Assembly (NCBI RefSeq): GCF_008806595.1
Contig: NZ_VZRB01000011.1
Span: 39,063 to 103,062, forward strand
From: Streptomyces luteolifulvus
Lineage (GTDB): Bacteria > Actinomycetota > Actinomycetes > Streptomycetales > Streptomycetaceae
Direction of reading: 5' to 3'
Length of the DNA: 64,000 bases
Shown here: one piece after another, positions 22,869 through 31,727 of the stretch
How positions within the stretch are numbered: the first letter of the stretch is position 1
Layout: each line of letters opens with the position of its first letter
Program-made: the position numbers and the translations under genes
Notes under the pieces: model-generated
What the model saw: the letters and a program-made list of their open reading frames with translations, nothing else
The model's database searches: none
Told to the model about the DNA's origin: nothing

Positions 22869-24268
22869 GCCCTCTCACCCCCCTTGCCCGCGACGCCCGC
22901 ACCGCTCGCGACGCCCGCACCGCTCGTCGCGCCGATGCCGGTGCGCTCCCGGTCCGCCTGACGCCACATCTCGCCCAGCGACGCACCCCGCGGCACGCTC
23001 AGGGCCGTCCAGCCCGCCTCCCGCAGCATCCGCAGCCGCTCCCCGCTTCTGTCCAGCGCACCGGCGGCCTCGGCCGGTTCCCGCACCCAGTCCTCGCTGT
23101 CCAGCAGGAAGGCGACCGCGCCCCCGCTGCGCTGACGCATCTTCGCGACGACCGCCGCCTCCTCCTCGTCGAGGTTCCCGAAGAACGCCAGCAACAGCCC
23201 CTCGTTCCCGCCGCGCAGCACGTCGTACGCCCGGGACAGACCCGTGCCGTCCGAGTGGTCGATCACCGCGAGGGTGTCCATCATCAGCCCGGCCGCGTCC
23301 GCCGTCTCCTGGCTCGCGCCCGCGAAGCCGTCGGCGCCCTCGCCGGGCACGGAGTTGCCGGTGTCGGTCAACAGCCGCACGGAAAAGCCCCGTTCGAGCA
23401 TGTGGACCAGGGCGGAGGCGGCGCCCGACACGGCCCACTCGAAGGCCGAGTCGGGGCCCGCGCCCCGGAAGGCGATGCCCCGGGTGTCCAGGAGCACCGT
23501 GCAGCGGGAGCGCTGCGGCTGTTCCTCGCGGCGCACCATCAGCTCGCCGTAGCGCGCGGTGGAGCGCCAGTGGACCCGGCGAAGGTCGTCGCCGTAGCGG
23601 TACCCGCGCGGGATCACGTCGTCCTCGCCGGCCAGGGCGAGCGAACGCTGCCGCCCGTCGCCGTACCCCTTGGCCTCGCCGCTCAGCCGCACCGGTGGGA
23701 GCTCCTCCACGCGCGGGATCACCGTCAGGGTGTCGTACGTGGAGAAGGACCTGGTCAGTTCGCACATGCCGAAGGGGTCGGACAGACGCAGCTGGAGCGG
23801 GCCCAGCGGATAGCGGCCGCGCAGGTCGGAGCGGACCCGGTAGGACACCTCGCGGCGGCCGCCCGGCTCCACCCGGTCGAGCACGAAGCGGGGGCGGGGG
23901 CCGAGGACGTACGGCACCCGGTCCTGGAGCATCAGCAGGCCGGTGGGCAGCCGTGAGACGTTGTCCATCCGCAGATGGACGCGGGCCTCGCTGCCGGCGG
24001 GCACACGCCCGGGGGAGAGCCTGCGGCTGCCGGCGACCCGGTAGCGGGTGCGGTAGAGCACCGTGGCGCACACCAGGGGCAGCACCGCGAGCAGCAGTCC
24101 CACCCGGAGCAGGTCGCTCTGCCCGAGCACATAGGCGCAGATCGCCGCCGCTATGCCGGCGGCGAAGAAGGAGCGGCCGCGGGTGGTCAGACCGGCCAGT
24201 GCCGTGCGCACTCCGCCCTTGTCGCCCCGGTCGGACTCCGCCTGACCCGTCCCCGCGGTGGTCATCAC
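22865..24268 (-). CDS. DUF58 domain protein
   Basis: This 467-residue protein has two N-terminal membrane helices (about residues 33-75) and an extended cytoplasmic part. The DUF58 hallmark DDLRRVHWRSTARYGELMVR lies near residue 240, followed by a von Willebrand A-like region (VLLDTRG). It is coupled by 4-base overlaps to the MoxR gene upstream and the transglutaminase gene downstream. In related operons DUF58 proteins are thought to be substrates or adaptors of MoxR ATPases. The C terminus has a Gly/Ala/Ser repeat (GAGVASGAGVA). Confidence 0.92.
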   Translation of the reverse strand: MMTTAGTGQAESDRGDKGGVRTALAGLTTRGRSFFAAGIAAAICAYVLGQSDLLRVGLLLAVLPLVCATVLYRTRYRVAGSRRLSPGRVPAGSEARVHLRMDNVSRLPTGLLMLQDRVPYVLGPRPRFVLDRVEPGGRREVSYRVRSDLRGRYPLGPLQLRLSDPFGMCELTRSFSTYDTLTVIPRVEELPPVRLSGEAKGYGDGRQRSLALAGEDDVIPRGYRYGDDLRRVHWRSTARYGELMVRREEQPQRSRCTVLLDTRGIAFRGAGPDSAFEWAVSGAASALVHMLERGFSVRLLTDTGNSVPGEGADGFAGASQETADAAGLMMDTLAVIDHSDGTGLSRAYDVLRGGNEGLLLAFFGNLDEEEAAVVAKMRQRSGGAVAFLLDSEDWVREPAEAAGALDRSGERLRMLREAGWTALSVPRGASLGEMWRQADRERTGIGATSGAGVASGAGVAGKGGERA

Positions 24269-25308
24269 AGCCTCCGCGGCGGCTGCTGGCCGTATGCCGT
24301 GGCGCCGCGGCCCAGGCCGCCGAAGCCGCCCTGCTGGGGCTGGGGATTCGCCGGAACCGGGATGCGCTGGAGGATCTCCTGCACGACCTGCTCGGCGGTA
24401 CGCCGGTTCAGCTGGGCCTGCGCGGTCGGCAGCAGACGGTGGGCCAGGACGGCCACGGCGAGCGCCTGCACATCGTCCGGCAGCGCGAACTCGCGGCCGC
24501 TGAGGGCCGCGGCCGCCTTGGCCGCGCGCAGCAGGTGCAGCGTGGCGCGCGGGGAGGCACCGAGTCTGAGGTCGGGGTGGGTGCGGGTGGCGGCGACCAG
24601 GTCGACCGCGTACCGCCGGACCGTTTCGGCTACGTGGACGCCGCGGACGGCGTCGATCAGCTTCAGGATCTCGTGCGCGTGGGCCACCGGCTGGAGGTCG
24701 TCGAGGGGGTTGACCCCGCCGTGGACGTCCAGCATCTGGAGTTCGGCGTCGGCGCTCGGGTAGCCGATGGAGACACGGGCCATGAAGCGGTCGCGCTGGG
24801 CCTCCGGCAGCGGATAGGTGCCCTCCATCTCCACCGGGTTCTGCGTGGCCACCACCATGAAGGGGCTGGGCAGCTCATAGGTCTGCCCGTCGATGGTGAC
24901 CTGGCGCTCCTCCATCGACTCCAGCAGCGCGGACTGGGTCTTGGGCGAGGCGCGGTTGATCTCGTCGCCGATCACGATCTGCGCGAAGATCGCTCCCGGT
25001 TTGAACTCGAAGTCCCGGCGCTGCTGGTCCCAGATGGACACACCGGTGATGTCCGAGGGCAGCAGATCCGGGGTGAACTGGATGCGGCGCACCGAGCAGT
25101 CGATGGACCGCGCCAGCGCCTTGGCCAGCATCGTCTTGCCCACGCCGGGGACATCCTCGATCAGAAGATGGCCCTCGGCGAGAAGTACGGTCAGCGAGAG
25201 CTGTACGACCTCGGGCTTCCCCTCGATCACGCCCTCCACTGAACTGCGCACCCGCTCGACCACAGCGGTCAGATCAGTGAGGCTCGCTCGATCGTCATAG
25301 GTCGTCAC
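24265..25308 (-). CDS. MoxR-family AAA ATPase
   Basis: This 347-residue AAA+ ATPase has Walker A DVPGVGKTML, Walker B AQIVIGDEINRA and sensor 1 MVVATQNPVE, all typical of MoxR. The last 20 residues are a Gly/Gln-rich tail. GTG 25308 has GAGGAGG upstream and the upstream in-frame extension is rejected. It is the first gene of the MoxR-DUF58-transglutaminase operon. MoxR proteins act as chaperones that mature other complexes; the client here is probably in the same operon. Confidence 0.93.
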   Translation of the reverse strand: MTTYDDRASLTDLTAVVERVRSSVEGVIEGKPEVVQLSLTVLLAEGHLLIEDVPGVGKTMLAKALARSIDCSVRRIQFTPDLLPSDITGVSIWDQQRRDFEFKPGAIFAQIVIGDEINRASPKTQSALLESMEERQVTIDGQTYELPSPFMVVATQNPVEMEGTYPLPEAQRDRFMARVSIGYPSADAELQMLDVHGGVNPLDDLQPVAHAHEILKLIDAVRGVHVAETVRRYAVDLVAATRTHPDLRLGASPRATLHLLRAAKAAAALSGREFALPDDVQALAVAVLAHRLLPTAQAQLNRRTAEQVVQEILQRIPVPANPQPQQGGFGGLGRGATAYGQQPPRRL

Positions 25309-25545
25309 CCGGCCCTCCTCGGCCCGTTCTTTCCGGGCCGACGCGCTGATGTGCGAAACCGGCCCACCCCGAAACACGGACACCACGCATGGAAAGTTCC
25401 GCGTGACGCCACACCCCGCATTCTTGCTGCCGTTACCGATTCGTGTCACTCGCCTGTGGACAACTGTCCGCGATATGTCGGTCTTACGGCTATTTGGGGC
25501 CTCGTGGCGGTGAAAAGTTTCGGAGTGGGCCGACTGTCCGGACGG

Positions 25546-26094
25546 TCAGGCGGGATCGATCTCGCGCAGCAGACCCGCCTTCACGTCGAAGACAAAACCC
25601 CGCACATCGTCGGTGTGCAGCAGGAACGGCGAGGTGCGCACCCGCTGCATGGACTGCCGTACGTCCTGCTCGACGTCCCGGAAGGCCTCCACCGCCCACG
25701 CCGGACGCTGGCCGACCTCCATCTCCAGGTCATGCCGGAAGTCCTCGGTGAGGGACTCCAGGCCGCAGCCCGTGTGATGGATGAGGACGACGCTGCGCGT
25801 GCCGAGCGCGCGCTGGCTGATGGTCAGCGAGCGGATCACGTCGTCGGTGACCACGCCGCCCGCGTTGCGGATGGTGTGGCAGTCGCCGAGCTCGAGGCCG
25901 AGCGCGGCGTGCAGGTCCAGACGGGCGTCCATGCAGGCCACGACGGCGACCTGCAGTATGGGATGCGCGTCCATCCCCGGGTCGGTGAATTCGGCGGCGT
26001 ACCGCTCGTTGGCCTCGACGAGGCGGTCGGTGACAGTGCCGCCGGCGGATATGGCGCCTCCGGGCCCAGCGGGAACCGATGCAGAAGTCGTCAT
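25546..26094 (-). CDS. Beta-class carbonic anhydrase
   Basis: This 182-residue protein interconverts CO2 and bicarbonate. Zinc-site motifs are CMDARLD (Cys and the Asp/Arg dyad) and HHTGCG (His and second Cys); RNAGGVVTDDVIRSL is also typical. The start at 26094 (MTTSAS) is chosen by length, and there is no strong ribosome site. It points away from the dcw cluster and shares an intergenic region with it that contains a Crp-like palindrome. Confidence 0.92.
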   Translation of the reverse strand: MTTSASVPAGPGGAISAGGTVTDRLVEANERYAAEFTDPGMDAHPILQVAVVACMDARLDLHAALGLELGDCHTIRNAGGVVTDDVIRSLTISQRALGTRSVVLIHHTGCGLESLTEDFRHDLEMEVGQRPAWAVEAFRDVEQDVRQSMQRVRTSPFLLHTDDVRGFVFDVKAGLLREIDPA

Positions 26095-26167
26095 AGCTAT
26101 GACCGTACTGGTCACGTCCGACCCTGGCCTGCTGTGAGAGGGGACAAAGAACGTCATTGACCCTTGT

Positions 26168-26183
26168 TGTGAGTTAACCCACA
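26168..26183. promoter_or_regulatory. Crp-like palindrome
   Basis: TGTGAGTTAACCCACA differs at one position from TGTGA-N6-TCACA, the actinobacterial Crp consensus, with a GTTAAC centre. It lies 74 bases upstream of the carbonic anhydrase start and about 100 bases upstream of the probable rsmH -35. Crp binding is inferred only from the motif. Confidence 0.55.
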
Positions 26184-26270
26184 AGGCCGATCTGCGTCAC
26201 TCCATGTGAGTGAAGCGGCATGATCCACACCTTCGCGCGCAGCGGCGCTCGCGACGCGCAGGCTGGTTGA

Positions 26271-26298
26271 TTGACCGGGACACACGGTGGACTAAAGT
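26271..26298 (+). promoter_or_regulatory. Probable promoter of the dcw cluster
   Basis: TTGACC (26271-26276) and TAAAGT (26293-26298) are 16 bases apart. Transcription would begin near 26305, giving a leader of about 210 bases before rsmH. Confidence 0.55.
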
Positions 26299-26514
26299 GA
26301 CGCGGAGCGGGAGACGAGGTCTCCCTGCTGGACTGCTTCTTCCGGAGACCCTGGCGATTCCTCCAGGGATCTCCCCACGTGCGCGGCGCGTACGTATGGC
26401 TCGGCCTCCTCCCGCTCCCGGTCGGCTGACGCTTCCGGCGCCGGCAGGCCTCCCCTTCACGAGCGGGCGGGGACCCGGCGGTGCGTGCGGCCGCGCCGGA
26501 CCTGAGAGGGCCCC

Positions 26515-27471
26515 TTGAGCCAGAGTCGACACGTCCCGGTGATGCTCCAGCGGTGCCTGGACCTGTTGGCCCCCGCCCTTCAGCGGCCGGGAGCGGTGGT
26601 CGTCGACTGCACCCTCGGCCTCGGCGGTCACAGCGAGGCTCTGCTCACGCAGTTCCCCGAGGCCCGGCTCGTCGCCCTCGACCGCGACAAGGAGGCCCTG
26701 CGCCTGTCCGGGGAGCGGCTCGCCCCCTTCGGCGAGCGGGTCGACCTCGTGCACGCCGTGTACGACGAGCTGCCCGGGGTGCTCCACCGGCTCGGCATCC
26801 CGCGCGTGCAGGGCGTCCTCTTCGACCTCGGCGTCTCGTCCATGCAGCTCGACGAGGCCGACCGCGGCTTCGCCTACGCCCAGGACGCCCCCCTCGACAT
26901 GCGCATGGACCAGACGAGCGGCATCAGCGCCGCCGAGGTCCTCAACACCTACCCGGCCGGCGAGCTCGTCAGGATCCTGCGTGCGTACGGCGAGGAGAAG
27001 CAGGCCAAGCGGATCGTCGCCGCCATCGTGCGCGAGCGCGAGAAGGAGCCGTTCAGCAACAGCGCGCGGCTGGTGGAGCTGATCAGGGACGCGCTGCCGC
27101 AGGCCGCCAAGCGCACCGGCGGCAACCCGGCCAAACGCACCTTCCAGGCCCTGCGTATCGAGGTCAACGGCGAGCTCTCCGTGCTGGAGCGGGCGATCCC
27201 GGCCGCGGTGAAGGCGCTCGATGTGGGCGGCCGGATCGCCGTCCTGTCGTACCACTCGCTGGAGGACCGGCTGGTCAAGCAGGTGTTCGCGGCCGGTGCC
27301 GCCACCACCGCGCCACCCGGGCTGCCGGTCGTCCCCGAGCGCTATCAGCCGCGGCTCAAGCTGCTCACGCGCGGTGCCGAACTTCCCACCGAGGAAGAGG
27401 TCGCCGAGAACCGGCGCGCGGCACCGGCGCGACTGCGGGGCGCCCAGCGCATCAGGGAGGACGTCGAGTGA
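26515..27471 (+). CDS. rsmH: 16S rRNA (cytosine-1402-N4) methyltransferase
   Basis: This 318-residue SAM-dependent enzyme methylates C1402 in the ribosomal decoding centre. Family stretches are HVPVMLQRCL, DCTLGLGGHSEALL, GVLFDLGVSSMQLDEADRGF, PLDMRMDQ, TFQALRIEVNGEL and VLSYHSLEDR. The start is a TTG behind GAGAGGG; the His of HVPVM follows 5 residues later as in homologues. It heads the dcw cluster without mraZ. Confidence 0.95.
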   Translation: MSQSRHVPVMLQRCLDLLAPALQRPGAVVVDCTLGLGGHSEALLTQFPEARLVALDRDKEALRLSGERLAPFGERVDLVHAVYDELPGVLHRLGIPRVQGVLFDLGVSSMQLDEADRGFAYAQDAPLDMRMDQTSGISAAEVLNTYPAGELVRILRAYGEEKQAKRIVAAIVREREKEPFSNSARLVELIRDALPQAAKRTGGNPAKRTFQALRIEVNGELSVLERAIPAAVKALDVGGRIAVLSYHSLEDRLVKQVFAAGAATTAPPGLPVVPERYQPRLKLLTRGAELPTEEEVAENRRAAPARLRGAQRIREDVE

Positions 27472-27513
27472 GGCAGGCGCAGGGGTCCGGAAACCGGACT
27501 CACGGGAGGGTGC

Positions 27514-28077
27514 GTGGGTAGGAAACCCGAACTGAGGGGCCGGGCCGCCCGGCTCGCGCGGCTCTTCCCGGCGGGGCAGGGGCAGGCCGCCCGTACGCCC
27601 TTCGTCCTCCTCGTCGTGCTCCTGCTCGGCGGCGGTCTCATCGGACTCCTGGTGCTGAACTCGGCCCTCAGCGAAGGAGCGTTCCAACTCGACGACCTCA
27701 AGCGGGAGACCAAGAACCTCACCGACGAGGAACAGGCCCTGCAACGGGACATCGACGCCTACTCCGCCCCGGACGCCCTCCAGCGCCGTGCCCGTGAGCT
27801 CGGCATGGTGCCCGGCGGCGACCCCGCCTTCCTCGGCCCCGACGGCACCGTCAAGGGCGTGCCCAGCCCGGCCGCCGCCGGCGGCCGCAAGCCCTCCGTG
27901 CTCGATCCCCTCGCCCTCGCGCCGGAGGCGGCTGCCACCCGGTCGCCCGCCACGACGGCCACGCCCGCGGTCCCGGCCGCTTCCCCGACGCCGGGCGAGG
28001 GCGACAGCGGACTGCCCGCCGTCGGCGCCGGCGCGGCGTCGGGCCGGCCCTCCACCACCACGACCCCCGGCAGGTGA
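27514..28077 (+). CDS. ftsL: FtsL-like septum formation protein
   Basis: This 187-residue bitopic protein has a single membrane helix (about 28-52, FVLLVVLLLGGGLIGLLVL), then a short coiled coil with LDDLKRETKNLTDEEQALQRD. A long Ala/Thr/Pro-rich C-terminal tail of about 85 residues follows. Its position between rsmH and ftsI identifies it as FtsL, which recruits FtsI/FtsW with DivIC. The start is GTG 27514 behind GGGAGGG. Its stop overlaps the ftsI start. Confidence 0.88.
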   Translation: MGRKPELRGRAARLARLFPAGQGQAARTPFVLLVVLLLGGGLIGLLVLNSALSEGAFQLDDLKRETKNLTDEEQALQRDIDAYSAPDALQRRARELGMVPGGDPAFLGPDGTVKGVPSPAAAGGRKPSVLDPLALAPEAAATRSPATTATPAVPAASPTPGEGDSGLPAVGAGAASGRPSTTTTPGR

Positions 28078-30032
28078 CGGAAGTGTCCGACAGGGAACCG
28101 CCGCGCCGCCGGGTGCCCGGACCCGCACGGCCCGCCCGGCCCGGCAGCCGGCCGCGCCCGGGACCCGGCGCCCGCCCGGCCCGCCGCCCCACGGGGCCCC
28201 GGTCCCCGGCCGCCCGCGTCATCCGGCTGGGCAGTCCCCGCCCACGGCTGCGCCTGGTCGGCCTCGCGCTGACCCTGGTGCTGATCGCCTTCGTCGTGCG
28301 CCTGCTCCAGGTGCAGGCCGTCGACGCGAGCACCTACGCCGCCAAGGCGGAGAGGAACCGCTATGTCGGCTACACCCTGGCCGCCGAGCGCGGCGGAATC
28401 ACCGACCGCAACGGCGTGGCCCTCGCGGCCAGCCTGGACGCCTACGACATCACCGCCGACCCCACGCTGTTCAGCCGCAAGCAGCTGAAGATCGACGACG
28501 GGCCGGAGCAGGCGGCCGCGCTCCTCGCACCGATCCTCGACCAGGAACAGGAGACCCTGACCAGGAAGCTCAGGACCAAGGGCCTGTACGTCAAGCTCGC
28601 CGGCCGCCGGACCCCGCAGGTCTGGAAGCAGATCAAGGACCTGAAGAACGCGCTGGCCACCAAGGCGGAGAGCGACCCGTCCACCGTCAACGTGCTGGCG
28701 GGTGTCTTCGCGGTCGCCAGCAGCAAGCGCGTCTATCCGAACGGCGACCTCGCCGCCGGGATACTGGGCTGGGTCAACTACGACGGCAAGGGCGGCGGCG
28801 GCATCGAGCAGCAGCTCAACAGCGTGCTCGCCGGCAAGGACGGCAAGATCCGCTACGCCCAGTCCGGCGGCCGCCAGGTCCCGACCGCGGGCTCGGCCGA
28901 GACACCCGCCGTGCCGGGCAGCGACGTCGAGCTCACCATCGACCGCGACATCCAGTGGGCGGCCCAGAACGCGATCACCGAGCAGGTCAGGAAGTCCAGG
29001 GCGGACCGCGGCTATGTGATAGTGCAGGACACCCGGACCGGCGAGATCCTCGCCATGGCCAACTCGCCCGGCTTCGACCCGAACGATCTCTCCGAAGCCG
29101 ATCCGGGCGCCCTGCACAACTGGGCCGTCGAGGACGCCTACGAGCCCGGCTCCACAGCCAAGATCATGTCGATGGCCGCCGTGCTCGAGGAGAACGCCGC
29201 GACCCCGATGACGCATGTCGTCGTGCCCAACCGGCTGCACCGCGGTGACCGGCTCTTCAAGGACGACATCGACCACCCGACCTGGAACCTGACGCTCAAC
29301 GGCGTGCTGGCCAAGTCCAGCAACATCGGCACGATCCTGGCGACCGGCCAGCTCGGCAGGACACAGGCGCAGGCCAACCAGGTCCTCTACTCGTACTTGC
29401 GCAAGTTCGGCCTCGGCAGCTACTCGGGGCTCGGCCTCCCCGGCGAGACCAAGGGCATCCTCGCCACGCCCGCCTCATGGTCGACTTCGCAGCAGTACAC
29501 GATTCCTTTCGGCCAGGGCGTGTCCATCAACGCGATGCAGGCGGCGTCCGTCTACTCGACCATCGCCAACGGCGGCATCCGCGTGGAGCCCACGCTCGTG
29601 CGCGGCACACAGGGCCCCGACGGGCGCTTCACACCCGCCTCGAAGCCCGGGCAGACACGGGTCGTCAGCGCGAAGACGGCCAAAACCCTGGCCCGGATGC
29701 TGGAGTCGGTCGTGGACGATGTGGAAGGCACCGGCACCAAGGCCCGCATCCCCGGCTACCGGGTCGCGGGCAAGACCGGCACGGCCAACCGAGTCGATCC
29801 GGCCACCGGCAAGTACCACGGATACACGTCGTCGTTCGCCGGATTCGCACCCGCCGACAACCCCCGTGTCACCGTCTACTGCGCCATCCAGAACGCCACC
29901 AAGGGCAGCTACTTCGGCGGCCAGATCTGCGGCCCCATCTACAAGCAGGTGATGGAGTTCGCCCTGAAGACCCTCCAGGTCCCGCCCACGGGGGCGAAGG
30001 CCGCGAATCTGCCCGTCACCTTCACCCCCTGA
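28074..30032 (+). CDS. ftsI: Septal peptidoglycan transpeptidase (PBP3)
   Basis: This 652-residue class B penicillin-binding protein has a Pro/Arg-rich cytoplasmic start, a membrane helix near 62-82, a dimerisation domain and a transpeptidase domain. The motifs are STAK (near residue 360), SSN and KTGT. It cross-links septal peptidoglycan with FtsW. GTG 28074 overlaps the ftsL stop (GTGA); GTG 28083 is an alternative, preceded by a GGAA ribosome site. The basic Pro-rich tail of about 45 residues is typical of Streptomyces. Confidence 0.95.
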   Translation: MTEVSDREPPRRRVPGPARPARPGSRPRPGPGARPARRPTGPRSPAARVIRLGSPRPRLRLVGLALTLVLIAFVVRLLQVQAVDASTYAAKAERNRYVGYTLAAERGGITDRNGVALAASLDAYDITADPTLFSRKQLKIDDGPEQAAALLAPILDQEQETLTRKLRTKGLYVKLAGRRTPQVWKQIKDLKNALATKAESDPSTVNVLAGVFAVASSKRVYPNGDLAAGILGWVNYDGKGGGGIEQQLNSVLAGKDGKIRYAQSGGRQVPTAGSAETPAVPGSDVELTIDRDIQWAAQNAITEQVRKSRADRGYVIVQDTRTGEILAMANSPGFDPNDLSEADPGALHNWAVEDAYEPGSTAKIMSMAAVLEENAATPMTHVVVPNRLHRGDRLFKDDIDHPTWNLTLNGVLAKSSNIGTILATGQLGRTQAQANQVLYSYLRKFGLGSYSGLGLPGETKGILATPASWSTSQQYTIPFGQGVSINAMQAASVYSTIANGGIRVEPTLVRGTQGPDGRFTPASKPGQTRVVSAKTAKTLARMLESVVDDVEGTGTKARIPGYRVAGKTGTANRVDPATGKYHGYTSSFAGFAPADNPRVTVYCAIQNATKGSYFGGQICGPIYKQVMEFALKTLQVPPTGAKAANLPVTFTP

Positions 30033-30058
30033 TCAGCGCAACCAGTCAGGAACGCTCC

Positions 30059-31723
30059 GTGACCATGCTCACCCCCGACGCCGGGAACCACGTCTCCTCC
30101 TCGCCCTCACTTCGCCCGCAAGTGGGTGCGCCCGGTACGCTCACCGCCGTGCCACACGCTGATCAGTCCCAAACCACCCAGAAGGGCGCACCCGTGACAT
30201 ATCCGGGACCGCCCAGGCCGGTTCAGGGCTCCGCGACACCCCTCGCGGAGCTCGCCGATCAGCTGGGTGCCGACACGCCGCAGAGTCCGCAGAGCGCCGC
30301 GGAGGTCACGGGCATCACCCACGACTCCCGTGCCGTCCGCCCCGGCGATCTGTACGCCGCGCTCCCGGGCGCCCGTCTGCACGGCGCCGACTTCGTCACC
30401 CAGGCCGCCGGCCTCGGCGCGGTCGCCGTGCTGACCGACCCGACAGGGGCCGAGCGGGCCGCCGCGACCGGGCTTCCGGTTCTGGTCGTGGACGACCCGC
30501 GCGCGCGGATGGGACAGCTGGCGGCCACGATCTACGGCGACCCGGGCAGCGATCTGCTCCAGATCGGCATCACCGGCACCTCCGGGAAGACCACCACCGC
30601 CTACCTCGTCGAGGGCGGCCTGAAGTCCGTCCGTGCCACCGGGCTGATCGGCACGGTGGAGATGCGCATCGGCGAGGAGCGCATCAAGTCCGAGCGCACC
30701 ACCCCGGAGGCCACCGACCTGCAGGCCCTGTTCGCCGTCATGCGCGAACGCGGCGTCGAGGCGGTCGCCATGGAGGTCTCCAGCCACGCGCTGGTCCTCG
30801 GCCGGGTCGACGGCTGCGTCTTCGACATCGCGGTCTTCACCAACCTCAGCCCGGAGCACATGGAGTTCCACTCCGGCATGGAGGACTACTTCCAGGCCAA
30901 GGCGCAGTTGTTCACGCCGAAACGCAGCAGGCTCGGCGTGGTCAACGTCGACGACGAGCACGGGCGCAGGCTGGCCAAGGAGGCCACCGTCCCGGTCGTC
31001 ACCTTCTCCGCCGAGGGCCACCCCGACGCCGACTGGCGCGCCGAGGACGTCCAGGTCGGCCCGATGGACTCGACGTTCACCGTGATCGGCCCCAAGGGCG
31101 ACCGGATCGCCGCCAGGTCGCCGCTGCCGGGCCCCTTCAACGTGGCCAACACCCTCGCCGCGATCGTCGCCCTCGCCGAGGCCGGCCTCGACGCGCAGGC
31201 CGCCGCCGACGGCGTCGCCGCCGTGCCGGGTGTGCCGGGCCGCCTGGAGCGCGTGGACGCCGGACAGCCGTATCTCGCGGTCGTCGACTACGCCCACAAG
31301 ACCGACGCCGTCGAGTCCGTGCTGCGCGCCCTGCGCAAGGTCACCGAGGGGAAGCTGCACGTCGTGCTCGGCTGCGGCGGGGACCGGGACAGGACCAAGC
31401 GCGCGCCGATGGGCGCCGCCGCGGCCCGGCTCGCCGACACCGCCGTACTGACCTCCGACAACCCCCGCTCCGAAGACCCCCTCGCGATCCTCGCAACCAT
31501 GCTCGAGGGCGCGGCGTCCGTGCCAGTACACGAGCGTGGCGAGGTCCAGGTCTTCGAGGACCGGGCCGCCGCCATCGCCGCCGCCGTCGCCCGCGCCCGG
31601 CCCGGGGACACCGTGCTCGTCGCGGGCAAGGGTCACGAGCAGGGCCAGGACATCGCCGGAGTGGTCCGTCCCTTCGACGACCGCCAGGTGCTTCGCGAAG
31701 CTATCCAGAAGACCCAGGGATGA
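30059..31723 (+). CDS. murE: UDP-MurNAc-tripeptide synthetase (DAP-adding)
   Basis: This Mur ligase adds diaminopimelate to UDP-MurNAc-Ala-Glu. It has the ATP motif GITGTSGKTTTAYLVE, the MEVSSHAL stretch and DNPRSEDP, whose DNPR marks DAP rather than Lys specificity. Three starts are open: GTG 30059 (AGGA site, 554 residues), GTG 30149 with TACGCT 7 bases upstream (leaderless), and GTG 30194 (GAAGG site, 509 residues). The Mur fold begins about 15 residues after the last, so the first 45 residues may not be translated. It follows ftsI by 26 bases. Confidence 0.93.
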   Translation: MTMLTPDAGNHVSSSPSLRPQVGAPGTLTAVPHADQSQTTQKGAPVTYPGPPRPVQGSATPLAELADQLGADTPQSPQSAAEVTGITHDSRAVRPGDLYAALPGARLHGADFVTQAAGLGAVAVLTDPTGAERAAATGLPVLVVDDPRARMGQLAATIYGDPGSDLLQIGITGTSGKTTTAYLVEGGLKSVRATGLIGTVEMRIGEERIKSERTTPEATDLQALFAVMRERGVEAVAMEVSSHALVLGRVDGCVFDIAVFTNLSPEHMEFHSGMEDYFQAKAQLFTPKRSRLGVVNVDDEHGRRLAKEATVPVVTFSAEGHPDADWRAEDVQVGPMDSTFTVIGPKGDRIAARSPLPGPFNVANTLAAIVALAEAGLDAQAAADGVAAVPGVPGRLERVDAGQPYLAVVDYAHKTDAVESVLRALRKVTEGKLHVVLGCGGDRDRTKRAPMGAAAARLADTAVLTSDNPRSEDPLAILATMLEGAASVPVHERGEVQVFEDRAAAIAAAVARARPGDTVLVAGKGHEQGQDIAGVVRPFDDRQVLREAIQKTQG

Positions 31724-31727
31724 ACTT

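Larger units (their letters stand above)
26095..26514 (+). other. Divergent promoter region of the dcw cluster
   Basis: I see no gene in these 420 bases; in particular no MraZ is encoded. It contains a Crp-like palindrome (26168-26183), a plausible rsmH promoter (26271-26298) and a hairpin GGGAGAC-GAG-GTCTCCC at 26309-26325. The hairpin would fall at the very 5' end of a leader of about 210 bases. Confidence 0.65.

Noticed and set aside
26095..26514. A possible mraZ gene
   Set aside because: No frame in the region has MraZ-like length or motifs.
26197..28128. A long frame antisense to rsmH and ftsL
   Set aside because: No recognisable domain and it overlaps two firm genes.
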